From Oscillospiraceae bacterium (GTDB lineage Bacteria > Bacillota > Clostridia > Oscillospirales > Ruminococcaceae), in the NCBI GenBank assembly GCA_028694405.1, contig JAQUTM010000066.1:1-11210 (forward strand): a stretch of DNA of 11,210 bases, read 5' to 3'. The notes under the pieces are model-generated. The model saw only the letters and a list, made by a program, of their open reading frames with translations, searched no databases and was not told the origin of the DNA. The position numbers and the translations under genes were made by a program. Of this stretch, positions 1 through 6,203 are shown in pieces. Position 1 is the first letter of the stretch. Each line of letters opens with the position of its first letter.

Positions 1-1
1 T

Positions 2-559
2 CCCGTGTCCATCGGTCTTGCGGCAGTAGCGCGCCCGCTTATTTTGCTGATGTACACCGAGACGTGGGCGGGGGCAATCCCCTTTATGCAGCTTACCTGC
101 TTAATGCTGATGTTTTATCCCATACACACCTGCAATTTGCAGCTGATGAACTCCATGGGGCGCAGTGATTTGTTTTTGAAGCTGGAAATTATCAAAAAGG
201 TTTTGTGGGTGGTAATTTTAGTTGTAACGGTGCCTATGGGCATTTACCCCATGGTTTGGGGCAGCGTGGTAAACAGTGTTATTTGTCTGTTTATCAACGC
301 ATGGCCCAATAAAAAATTGATGAACTACGGCCCTTTTGAGCAGCTACGGGATATTTTACCCACGCTGCTGTTAACAGCCGGCATGGGTATAGCAGCCATG
401 AGTGTTTTGCTGTTAAACCTAAACAACTTTGTAACACTTGTTTTGCAGATTTTAGTGGGCGTAGCGGTTTACGGCGGCGGCGCATGGCTGTTTAAATTTG
501 AAAGCCTTACCTATGGCATAGATATGGCAAAAAAACTGATAGCGGGCAAACGCGGCTAA
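2..559 (+). CDS. Polysaccharide flippase (Wzx/PST type), C-terminal part
   Basis: This is the C-terminal part of a multi-spanning membrane protein that enters from outside the window, so its start is not visible; the GTG at position 5 is internal to the frame, not a credible start. About 185 residues remain. Five or six long hydrophobic segments alternate with short charged loops, and there is an 'LMNSMGRSDLFLKLEIIKK' loop. That layout is typical of the C-terminal half of polysaccharide/lipid-linked oligosaccharide flippases (COG2244, MOP superfamily). Such proteins move undecaprenyl-linked glycan units across the cytoplasmic membrane. The frame ends in a basic tail (KKLIAGKRG) and a TAA stop. 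The sugar aminotransferase and glycosyltransferase next door support a role in surface-glycan synthesis. The exact subfamily cannot be told from the fragment. Confidence 0.85.
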   Translation, partial: PVSIGLAAVARPLILLMYTETWAGAIPFMQLTCLMLMFYPIHTCNLQLMNSMGRSDLFLKLEIIKKVLWVVILVVTVPMGIYPMVWGSVVNSVICLFINAWPNKKLMNYGPFEQLRDILPTLLLTAGMGIAAMSVLLLNLNNFVTLVLQILVGVAVYGGGAWLFKFESLTYGIDMAKKLIAGKRG

Positions 560-561
560 GC

Positions 562-591
562 TTTACAAAAACTTGTAAAACGTGGTAAGAT
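562..591 (+). promoter_or_regulatory. Candidate promoter for the aminotransferase gene
   Basis: A TTTACA -35-like box (562-567) lies 18 bases from TAAGAT (586-591). TAAGAT is preceded by TG plus one base (583-585), an extended -10 arrangement. The start codon is about 60 bases further on. Read-through from the flippase gene is equally possible, because no convincing terminator separates the two genes. The -35 also lies inside a short inverted repeat (TTTACAA-4-TTGTAAA, 562-579). Confidence 0.35.
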
Positions 592-650
592 AGCAAATAA
601 CTTGCAGTGTAAAAGCAAAGCATTTGCTGCAAAAAGGATGGTTGAATACT

Positions 651-1757
651 ATGAGTAAAGAACCGATTTTGGTAACACGCTCCTCCATGCCTACCATGGA
701 GGAATTTATAAAAGAAATTGAACCCATTTGGGACACCGCTTGGCTTACCAACATGGGCCCAAAGCACCAACAGCTGGAAAAAGAACTGATAGATTATATG
801 GGCGTAGAGGGATTGCAGCTTTTTACAAACGGCCATATGGCACTGGAGCTTTGCATACAAGCGTTTAAGCTGCAAGGGGAGGTAATTACAACACCCTTTA
901 CCTTTGCAAGTACAACCCACGCCATTGTGCGCAACAACCTAACGCCTGTTTTTTGTGACATAAACCCCCAAGATTACACTATGGACGTAACGAAGCTGGA
1001 AAGTTTGATTACCGAAAAAACCTGCGCCATTGTGCCTGTACACGTTTATGGTAATATGTGCAATGTAGCCGAAATTGAGCGGATAGCCAAAAAGCACAAT
1101 TTAAAGGTTATTTATGACGCCGCCCATGCCTTTGGCGTTAAAGTAAACGGCGTAGGAGCCGGCTGCTTTGGTGACGCCTCTATGTTTAGCTTTCATGCCA
1201 CAAAGGTGTTTAACACCATTGAGGGCGGGGCTGTTACTTTTAGCCAGCCTTGGCTGAAAAAAGAATTGTACAACTTAAAAAATTTTGGCATTGTTGATGC
1301 AGAGCATGTGGGCGAGGTTGGCGGCAACGCTAAAATGAACGAATTTCAGGCGGCCATGGGTATTTGCAATTTGCGCCATGTAGACACCGAAATAGCCAAA
1401 CGCAAAGCAGTGGTAGAGCGCTATCGCAGCCGCTTACAAGGCGTGGCAGGCATTGCTGTAACAAGCGAACAGGCAGGAATACAAAGCAACTATGCATATT
1501 TTCCTGCCGTATTTGACGAGACTGTATTTGGAAAAACCCGCGACGAAATTTTTGAGGCGCTGGCAGAGGAAAATGTATTTGCACGCAAATATTTTTATCC
1601 GCTTACCAATAGCTATGACTGCTATAAAGGTACTTACAGCGTAGAGGATACCCCCGTTGCCCAGTGGGTTGCCAAGCGCGTATTAACGCTGCCCTTATTT
1701 GCAGATTTGCCTCTTGCGGACGTAGACCGTATATGTGATATTATCTTAAAAAAATAA
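651..1757 (+). CDS. DegT/DnrJ/EryC1/StrS-family sugar aminotransferase (VioA-like)
   Basis: This is a PLP-dependent aminotransferase of 368 residues, the normal size for the DegT/AHBA_syn family. These enzymes transfer an amino group, usually from glutamate, to a nucleotide-activated keto-sugar. Visible landmarks are the N-terminal 'WLTNMGP' substrate-site motif (31-37), 'TTPFTFASTTHA' (80-91), 'PVHVYGN' (129-135), the cofactor-binding Asp in 'DAAHAFG' (D156) and the Schiff-base lysine in 'SFHATK' (K185) followed by 'EGGA'. The wording around these motifs recalls VioA-type dTDP-4-dehydro-6-deoxyglucose 4-aminotransferases, but substrate is an inference. I chose ATG 651 because AAGGA (634-638) sits 12 bases before it and 'MSKEPI' matches a family start; the frame also contains an upstream TTG at 624 without an RBS. 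It follows the flippase gene, which supports an amino-deoxysugar in the surface glycan. Confidence 0.9.
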   Translation: MSKEPILVTRSSMPTMEEFIKEIEPIWDTAWLTNMGPKHQQLEKELIDYMGVEGLQLFTNGHMALELCIQAFKLQGEVITTPFTFASTTHAIVRNNLTPVFCDINPQDYTMDVTKLESLITEKTCAIVPVHVYGNMCNVAEIERIAKKHNLKVIYDAAHAFGVKVNGVGAGCFGDASMFSFHATKVFNTIEGGAVTFSQPWLKKELYNLKNFGIVDAEHVGEVGGNAKMNEFQAAMGICNLRHVDTEIAKRKAVVERYRSRLQGVAGIAVTSEQAGIQSNYAYFPAVFDETVFGKTRDEIFEALAEENVFARKYFYPLTNSYDCYKGTYSVEDTPVAQWVAKRVLTLPLFADLPLADVDRICDIILKK

Positions 1758-1760
1758 GCA

Positions 1761-1809
1761 GAAAAAAGCGCTGTCACTTTTACATTTTTGTGTAAGTGGC
1801 AGCGTTTTT
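1761..1809. terminator. Bidirectional intrinsic terminator
   Basis: CGCTGTCACTTTTACA (1769-1784) pairs with TGTAAGTGGCAGCG (1791-1804), with one wobble and a small bulge. TTTTT (1805-1809) follows on the plus strand. AAAAAA (1762-1767) precedes the stem, which gives a U-run for minus-strand transcripts. The hairpin lies between the converging aminotransferase and glycosyltransferase genes and can end both. Confidence 0.85.
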
Positions 1810-1821
1810 GTAATGATAACA

Positions 1822-2814
1822 TCACCTTAACTTTTTAACCAGCTTTTGCACTTCAAAGCACAGCAATACAAAAAAAGCACAGCGTAAAGTAAAGGCGGCC
1901 TTTAACCCCATAAATACAGGCGTGCCAGTGTACATACCTTTAGCCGCCGCCATTACGCGGGGGTGCTTCATCCAGTGGCGTATTTGACGGTATTTTGTCC
2001 AAAACCCGTCCGGGCTGCAAAATACATAGCGCTGTATGGTGCGCATTACGTCGCCTACTAAAATAGCATCGTTGCCGTTGTTGACAAAATTTGGCCCAAA
2101 AAAGCCGCGGCAAAAATCGTCTACCATATCATATACCTGTAAGGCAAGGTCAAATTTATCATCGCGATATTGCAAGGTTAAGCCGTCTGCGTTTTCGTGT
2201 ATGTAGTTATAAAAGCACTGTGGCAGTACAACAATAGTATAGCAGTTTTGCAAATAGGCAAGGTTAAACTGTAAATCTTCGCCTAAATTTTTGTCGTGGG
2301 GAAAAGCGGTGGTTATCAAACGGCGCAAATACAGCTTGTTGCACACGCTGTTAAAAAAGAATTGTACATATAAAGAGGCAAACTGATGGGCAAGCTGGCT
2401 ACGGTTTGTAAAAAGGTGAGAGCCAAAGCTTACAGCACTTACTTTGCCGCCGGTTACGTTATTATAGCCATATACTACAAGCTGAGAATCGGTTTGTGTT
2501 TGGGCGTCCAGTAAGGCGGCACAGGTGGTGTGTGCAATGGTGTCGTCACAATCTACAAACATTACAAACTCGCCTGTAGCGGCCTGTAAGCCTGTATTAC
2601 GGGCGGCACTTGGCCCGCCGTTTTGCCGGTGAATAACGGTAATGTTGCGGTGGTAAACAGCCAGTTCATCACAAAGGCGGGGACTGTCATCGGTGGAGCC
2701 GTCATTTACCAAAATAATTTGCGTTTCGCCACAGCCCTGCTGGGCAAGCAGGCAGGCCACACAGCGATTTAACACGCTTTGCGCGTTGTAAACGGGGACA
2801 ATAATACTAATCAT
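1822..2814 (-). CDS. Family 2 glycosyltransferase
   Basis: This is a 330-residue GT-A fold glycosyltransferase of family GT2, which transfers a sugar from a nucleotide-sugar donor to a growing glycan at the cytoplasmic face of the membrane. Diagnostic motifs are in the expected order: 'ISIIVPVYN' (2-10) at the first strand, 'VNDGSTDDS' (36-44) for nucleotide binding, 'GGPSAARNTG' (66-75), and 'FVDCDD' (86-91), which holds the metal-binding DxD (D88, D90). The C-terminal third is less conserved and ends in a hydrophobic, then basic stretch (about 300-330) that may touch the membrane. The start ATG has a GAGGT ribosome binding site (complement of 2821-2826) about nine bases upstream. It is transcribed against the flippase/aminotransferase genes, from its own promoter, and shares their terminator. 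Donor and acceptor cannot be read from sequence. Confidence 0.92.
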   Translation of the reverse strand: MISIIVPVYNAQSVLNRCVACLLAQQGCGETQIILVNDGSTDDSPRLCDELAVYHRNITVIHRQNGGPSAARNTGLQAATGEFVMFVDCDDTIAHTTCAALLDAQTQTDSQLVVYGYNNVTGGKVSAVSFGSHLFTNRSQLAHQFASLYVQFFFNSVCNKLYLRRLITTAFPHDKNLGEDLQFNLAYLQNCYTIVVLPQCFYNYIHENADGLTLQYRDDKFDLALQVYDMVDDFCRGFFGPNFVNNGNDAILVGDVMRTIQRYVFCSPDGFWTKYRQIRHWMKHPRVMAAAKGMYTGTPVFMGLKAAFTLRCAFFVLLCFEVQKLVKKLR

Positions 2815-2882
2815 GCAGTTACCTCATAATAAAAACGGTCAAAGCCGTGAAACCATCTGTTAAAAACTTGTGTTTGTATTAT

Positions 2883-2911
2883 AGTATAATAAAGGGGTAG
2901 GATAATGTCAA
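2883..2911 (-). promoter_or_regulatory. Near-consensus sigma-A promoter for the glycosyltransferase
   Basis: On the minus strand, TTGACA (complement of 2906-2911) is followed by a 17-base spacer and TATACT (complement of 2883-2888). That is a perfect -35 and a five-of-six -10 at optimal spacing. Transcription should start near 2876, leaving a leader of about 60 bases before ATG 2814. Confidence 0.75.
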
Positions 2912-2937
2912 TTTTGGCATGATTTTTTCACAGATTA

Positions 2938-2966
2938 TGGCAACATTTGCGGTGATATGGTATGAT
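2938..2966 (+). promoter_or_regulatory. Candidate extended -10 promoter for the CPBP/TadA operon
   Basis: TATGAT (2961-2966) is preceded by TG plus one base (2958-2960), an extended -10 element. The matching -35 position (TGGCAA, 2938-2943, 17-base spacer) is weak, which is usual for extended -10 promoters. It lies about 27 bases from the divergent glycosyltransferase promoter, so the two may share regulation. The predicted leader is close to 90 bases. Confidence 0.45.
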
Positions 2967-3040
2967 AACAGGCAAGAGTAAAATTTAAAAGCAAAATGCA
3001 AAAACAGTGGGCCGCGTAGCTGTGACGGGCGGTTAAAGCT

Positions 3041-3061
3041 GAGAAAGGAGCCACCTTTTTT
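3041..3061 (+). promoter_or_regulatory. Ribosome binding site inside a small inverted repeat
   Basis: The Shine-Dalgarno AAAGGAG (3044-3050) fixes ATG 3062 as the start, with an 11-base spacer. The same bases can pair with the CCTTTTTT that follows: AAAGG (3044-3048) with CCTTT (3054-3058) around a five-base loop, extendable by wobble pairs to 3041-3061. The hairpin would partly mask the site. Its stability is modest. Confidence 0.5.
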
Positions 3062-4021
3062 ATGGAAAAATGTATGGAAAAAACAAAATTTCAATATGCC
3101 GCTAATATTGCGGCGTTTTCGGTGGCGCTGTTTTTAACGTTATCCATGGCTTTCAAATATGCTATCGGTTTTATTTTAAAGCTGTTGGTGCCGGGGGCAA
3201 GTTTGGCAAACCCTGTGGGTATGCCTGTATGGGCAGCCGCCTTTATTTCTATGGTTTATACCTTTACGGTGCTGGCAATTCCTATTGTGTTTGTGCGCAA
3301 GATGCAAACTGCGGCTATGCCTGTAAAAGTAAAGCTGGGTAAGATACCGCGTTTGCAGGGGACGAAAATTGCGGCGGTTTTCTTTTTATGCTATTCTGCC
3401 GCCAGTTTTGTTTCGGGTGGACTGCGCCTGTTGCTGCAAAAGCTGATAAATTACCCTGCGGCACAAGGGGCACAGCTGCCAAAAGGCGGCGTGGCTTTTC
3501 TTTTGGCTTTTATAACCATGTGTGTGCTGCCGGCTTTTATGGAGGAATATCTGTTTCGCGGGCTGCTGCAAGGTATGCTGGTGCCGTGGGGGCAGCGCTT
3601 TGCCATAGTAACGGTAAGCGTGCTGTTTACGCTGTCACACAGTGACATGAGCCAAATGCCTACCATATTTATAAGCAGTTATCTGTTGGGATATGCCGCT
3701 GTTTGCACAGGTGGGCTACGGCTTTCTGTTGTATTGCATTTTATGAATAATTTGTTTGCGTTTTTGGCGGCTTATGCACAGCAAAATTTAGATGCCGCCT
3801 CCGCCTTACTTTTGTTAAGCGTTGTCTTTACCTTGTATATCGGCGGCGGGTTGCTTGCTTTGTGGTATTTGCGCGCAGAAAAGCTGCCGCGTTTGCAGGC
3901 TGTAAAGGTGCCCCAAAACCGCCAAAGCAGGTTTGAACTTATGGCAACGGCACCTGTGTGTGCGTTTTCGTTTATAATTGCCGCTGCCTATGCAGTGCTG
4001 CGCAGCTTTATTTTGCTGTAA
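3062..4021 (+). CDS. CPBP-family intramembrane glutamic protease
   Basis: This 319-residue polytopic membrane protein carries the three signature motifs of the CPBP (CAAX protease / Abi, Rce1-like) family. They are 'EEYLFRG' with the catalytic glutamates E161-E162 and R166, 'FTLSH' (F189 and H193), and 'HFMNN' (H226 and N230). Roughly eight hydrophobic segments are visible, with one at the C-terminus and a polar linker near 265-290. Family members cleave peptides within the bilayer. In Firmicutes they are linked to bacteriocin maturation or immunity, or to protein secretion; no bacteriocin-like gene is seen here, so the substrate is unknown. ATG 3062 is preferred over the in-frame ATG 3074 because of ribosome binding site spacing. 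The next gene begins 10 bases after the stop, so the two are probably co-transcribed. Confidence 0.9.
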   Translation: MEKCMEKTKFQYAANIAAFSVALFLTLSMAFKYAIGFILKLLVPGASLANPVGMPVWAAAFISMVYTFTVLAIPIVFVRKMQTAAMPVKVKLGKIPRLQGTKIAAVFFLCYSAASFVSGGLRLLLQKLINYPAAQGAQLPKGGVAFLLAFITMCVLPAFMEEYLFRGLLQGMLVPWGQRFAIVTVSVLFTLSHSDMSQMPTIFISSYLLGYAAVCTGGLRLSVVLHFMNNLFAFLAAYAQQNLDAASALLLLSVVFTLYIGGGLLALWYLRAEKLPRLQAVKVPQNRQSRFELMATAPVCAFSFIIAAAYAVLRSFILL

Positions 4022-4031
4022 GGGGACAGGT

Positions 4032-5321
4032 ATGACAGATAAGGATTATATGCGCCTTGCCTTAGAGGAGGCACAAAAAGCGGCTGAACTGGGCGAAGTA
4101 CCGGTAGGTGCCGTAGTTGTGTGTGGGGGCAAGGTTGTGGCACAGGCACACAACACGCGGGAAACAGAAAAAAACGCACTGCACCACGCAGAGCTGTTGG
4201 CAATAGACAAGGCGTGTAAGGCGCTTGGCGGCTGGCGGCTTTGGCAGTGCGATTTATATGTAACACTAGAGCCTTGCCCTATGTGTACGGGCGCCATTAT
4301 AAACAGCCGCATACAGCGTGTAGTGTACGGCGCAAGCGATGAAAAAGCGGGCTGCTGTGGCAGCGTTACTGATTTGACAAAGCTGCCCCTAAACCACAAA
4401 CCACAGCTGGTAAAAGGTGTTTTGCAACAGGAGTGCACCGCTGTTTTGCAAAGCTTTTTTACGGGGCTGCGCAAAGAGAGAGAAACAGAGAGGAACAAGA
4501 CAAAAATGAAAAAGTTATATGAGACAGACCGCCAAAAAATTTTAGATTATATTATGGCAGAGCCTGAAATGAATTTGTTTTTTATTGGAGACATAGAAAA
4601 TTTTGGCGTTGATACAAAGGAAGTTGAGGTTTTTGCCCACCAAAAAGGGGATAGCTTTGACAGCTTGATTTTGCGTTATACCACCAATTACATTGTGTAC
4701 AGTCAAACACCCGAAACCTTTGATGCAGAGCCTGTAATTAAATTTTTAAGTACACGCAAGCGCAGGTGCTTAAGCGCACGGGGCGATATTATGGAGCGCA
4801 TTGCTCCGGCTTTAGGCGGCACCCCGCGTCCCACTTACATGAGCCGCTGTAATGCAGTGGCACAGCGCGCTCCCATTCAGGCAAAGGGGGTAACAGTGCG
4901 CAGCCTTGTACCTGATGATGCAGCTGCCATTGTAGAACTGTTTTGCCAAATTGACGAGTTTAAAGACGGATATTTGGGCCATGAGGCTGAAATGGAAGAG
5001 GAGGAGCGTTTAAACCTTTGCAACGGAGGCCGCGGCTATGGCGCTTTTTACGAGGGCAAGCTGATAAGCTACGCACAAACAAGTGCTGAAAACAGTTTGG
5101 GCGCCATGATAACAGGCGTTGCCACCTTGCCGGCATGGCGCAGACGCGGTTTTGCCGGCGCTGTAGTAAGCAGCCTTTGCCAAATGTGCTTTAACGATGG
5201 TATGCAATTTTTGTGCCTGTTTTATGATAACCCTGCCGCAGGCAGTATTTACCGCCAACTGGGCTTTGAAGAACTGGGCGTTTACACCATGCTGCGCGGT
5301 ATGGACACAGCCAACGTGTAG
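4032..5321 (+). CDS. tadA: TadA tRNA adenosine deaminase fused to a GNAT N-acetyltransferase
   Basis: One uninterrupted frame of 429 residues encodes two enzymes. Residues 1 to about 155 are a complete TadA, which converts A34 to inosine in the tRNA-Arg anticodon: 'GEVPVGAVVV' (21-30), the zinc and catalytic 'HAE' (H52, E54) and 'TLEPCPMC' (C82, C85). Residues 159-429 are a GNAT protein whose start 'MKKLYETDRQKI' and 'NLFFIGDIENFG' resemble free-standing clostridial acetyltransferases. Its acetyl-CoA loop is 'RRRGFA' (370-375) and it ends in 'IYRQLGFEELGVYTML'. The linker 'RKERETERNKTK' is short and charged. ATG 4032 follows AAGGGG (4020-4025) with six bases between; an upstream in-frame ATG (3978) lies inside the CPBP gene and lacks a ribosome binding site. 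TadA alone is usually about 150-160 residues, so this is a true fusion or a lost stop codon. The acetyl acceptor is unknown. Confidence 0.88.
   Translation: MTDKDYMRLALEEAQKAAELGEVPVGAVVVCGGKVVAQAHNTRETEKNALHHAELLAIDKACKALGGWRLWQCDLYVTLEPCPMCTGAIINSRIQRVVYGASDEKAGCCGSVTDLTKLPLNHKPQLVKGVLQQECTAVLQSFFTGLRKERETERNKTKMKKLYETDRQKILDYIMAEPEMNLFFIGDIENFGVDTKEVEVFAHQKGDSFDSLILRYTTNYIVYSQTPETFDAEPVIKFLSTRKRRCLSARGDIMERIAPALGGTPRPTYMSRCNAVAQRAPIQAKGVTVRSLVPDDAAAIVELFCQIDEFKDGYLGHEAEMEEEERLNLCNGGRGYGAFYEGKLISYAQTSAENSLGAMITGVATLPAWRRRGFAGAVVSSLCQMCFNDGMQFLCLFYDNPAAGSIYRQLGFEELGVYTMLRGMDTANV
4491..4508 (+). promoter_or_regulatory. Possible internal translation start of the GNAT half
   Basis: AGGA (4491-4494), in the purine-rich run AGAGAGGAACAAGA, lies 11 bases before an in-frame ATG (4506), at exactly the residue where free-standing GNAT homologues would begin. 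Separate GNAT protein could therefore be made in addition to the fusion. This is only a sequence-level possibility. Confidence 0.35.
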
Positions 5322-5365
5322 ACAGGGCTTGCGTTGGGCTGCCTTTTTCAAAAACCAAATAAAAC

Positions 5366-5415
5366 AAAAATCTCTCTTTACCCCTTTTTTAAGGCGCATA
5401 AAGAGAGATTTTTTT
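5366..5415. terminator. Bidirectional intrinsic terminator, perfect 15-bp stem
   Basis: AAAAATCTCTCTTTA (5366-5380) is the exact reverse complement of TAAAGAGAGATTTTT (5399-5413), with an 18-base loop and a seven-base T run (5409-5415). The A run at 5366-5370 supplies the U-tract on the other strand. It ends the CPBP/TadA-GNAT unit and can also end the converging XRE regulator gene. Confidence 0.9.
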
Positions 5416-5527
5416 GATAAAAGCAGCAGGTGGAAACGCCGTTTTTATAGAAGATTTAGTGCTTTACAGCCTGCTGGACAGTAAAATTTTTTTAAAGTTA
5501 CCCGCTTAAACTTATAAAAATTTATTT

Positions 5528-5983
5528 TCAAGTGTTTTTTCGCACTTTCCAAGCGGTGTATAAAATATCTTTTAAAACCAAAACGGCGTCTTGCTCGCTG
5601 AGTTGATAGCTCTCCTTTAATTCATCAAGCATAGCGTTTAACTTAAAAGCAAAATGAGGCACATTTACTTTTTGACGGTATTGAACCAAAATCGGGTATT
5701 TTTTAGACCAAGCTTTTGTCCAATCAATTTTTGCTTGTGCCTTTTCATCAGCTTTATCAATTTGCTCTTGTATTTCCTTTATCTCAAGGTCAAAATCAAA
5801 CAGTTCATCTAAAGATATATGATATATTTTTGCCATTTTTTTAGACTGGTAAATATCAGGTACAGTTTCGTTGGTTTCCCATTTAGAGATTGTCTGCCTG
5901 CTTACACCTAACCGTTCGGCTGTTTCCTCTTGGGAAAGTCCGTTTTTCTTTCTTGCCTGAAACAAGCTGTTTCCTAAATTCAT
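5528..5983 (-). CDS. XRE-family helix-turn-helix transcriptional regulator
   Basis: This 151-residue protein has a Cro/C1-type HTH at residues 5-60. The recognition unit 'SQEETAERLGVSRQTISKWE' spans 17-36, followed by 'VPDIYQSKKMAKIYHISLDELF', a standard HTH_3 ending. The rest (about 65-151) is charged and helical ('EIKEIQEQIDKADEKAQAKI') and contains a Trp/Tyr-rich segment; it is probably a dimerisation or sensing domain I do not recognise. It should bind DNA as a dimer in the cytoplasm. The start ATG has AAGGAG (complement of 5992-5997) seven bases upstream. The gene stands alone: it converges with the TadA-GNAT gene and has an AT-rich upstream region containing a 10-bp palindrome. Its targets cannot be told; self-regulation is common in this family. 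Nothing phage-like surrounds it. Confidence 0.9.
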   Translation of the reverse strand: MNLGNSLFQARKKNGLSQEETAERLGVSRQTISKWETNETVPDIYQSKKMAKIYHISLDELFDFDLEIKEIQEQIDKADEKAQAKIDWTKAWSKKYPILVQYRQKVNVPHFAFKLNAMLDELKESYQLSEQDAVLVLKDILYTAWKVRKNT

Positions 5984-6014
5984 ATAAGGTCTCCTTATTG
6001 ACTTTTATAGCCTC

Positions 6015-6020
6015 ATTATA
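6015..6020 (-). promoter_or_regulatory. -10 box upstream of the XRE regulator
   Basis: A perfect TATAAT on the minus strand (complement of 6015-6020) lies 31 bases before the start codon, leaving room for an initiation site and the AAGGAG. The -35 position (TAGAAT, complement of 6038-6043, 17-base spacer) matches only three of six bases, so the promoter may be weak or controlled. Confidence 0.45.
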
Positions 6021-6071
6021 GGGTAAAATAAGGATAAATTCTACCAAATACAGCTGTCATTTGTGCCCGAT

Positions 6072-6081
6072 TTGTTAACAA
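6072..6081. repeat. 10-bp palindrome upstream of the XRE gene
   Basis: TTGTTAACAA is a perfect palindrome about 50 bases upstream of the XRE gene's -10 box. It is the only strong dyad in this 200-base gap apart from GCTTTAAAGC (6125-6134) next to the terminator. It could be an operator for the regulator, but a 10-bp AT-rich palindrome may also occur by chance. Confidence 0.3.
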
Positions 6082-6134
6082 GGTGCGCTGACCGTAAATA
6101 ACTTTGCAAAAAAACGGAACCAAAGCTTTAAAGC

Positions 6135-6177
6135 AAAAAAAGGCGATAGTCCGAAAAACATTACGACTACCGCCTTT
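6135..6177 (-). terminator. Intrinsic terminator of the dehydratase/activase operon
   Basis: On the minus strand AAAGGCGGTAGTC (complement of 6165-6177) pairs with GACTATCGCCTTT (complement of 6139-6151) through 12 Watson-Crick pairs and one G-U pair. It ends in a run of seven or more T (complement of 6135-6141). It begins 27 bases after the stop codon of the second operon gene. Confidence 0.88.
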
Positions 6178-6203
6178 AAAATATGCTTATGTGGCTGCGC
6201 CTT

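Noticed and set aside
602..632. Leader hairpin before the aminotransferase (TTGCAG with CTGCAA, AGCAAA with TTTGCT)
   Set aside because: The two stems overlap or leave an eight-base bulge, and the ribosome binding site stays free. There is no clear regulatory architecture.
507..920. 137-codon minus-strand open frame across the flippase-aminotransferase junction
   Set aside because: It overlaps two well supported genes on the other strand and its Cys/Phe-rich translation matches no known fold.
4046..4498. 150-codon minus-strand open frame opposite TadA
   Set aside because: It lies entirely antisense to the TadA catalytic motifs and has no recognisable domain.
5428..5445. Second small terminator GGTG-GAAA-CGCC-GTTTTT
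   Set aside because: The stem is only four pairs with one wobble and lies after a strong terminator. It is probably chance.
5322..5527. SRP (4.5S/scRNA) gene next to tadA, as found near tadA-dnaX in many Firmicutes
   Set aside because: The conserved SRP helix 8 signature is not present, and dnaX is not in the window.
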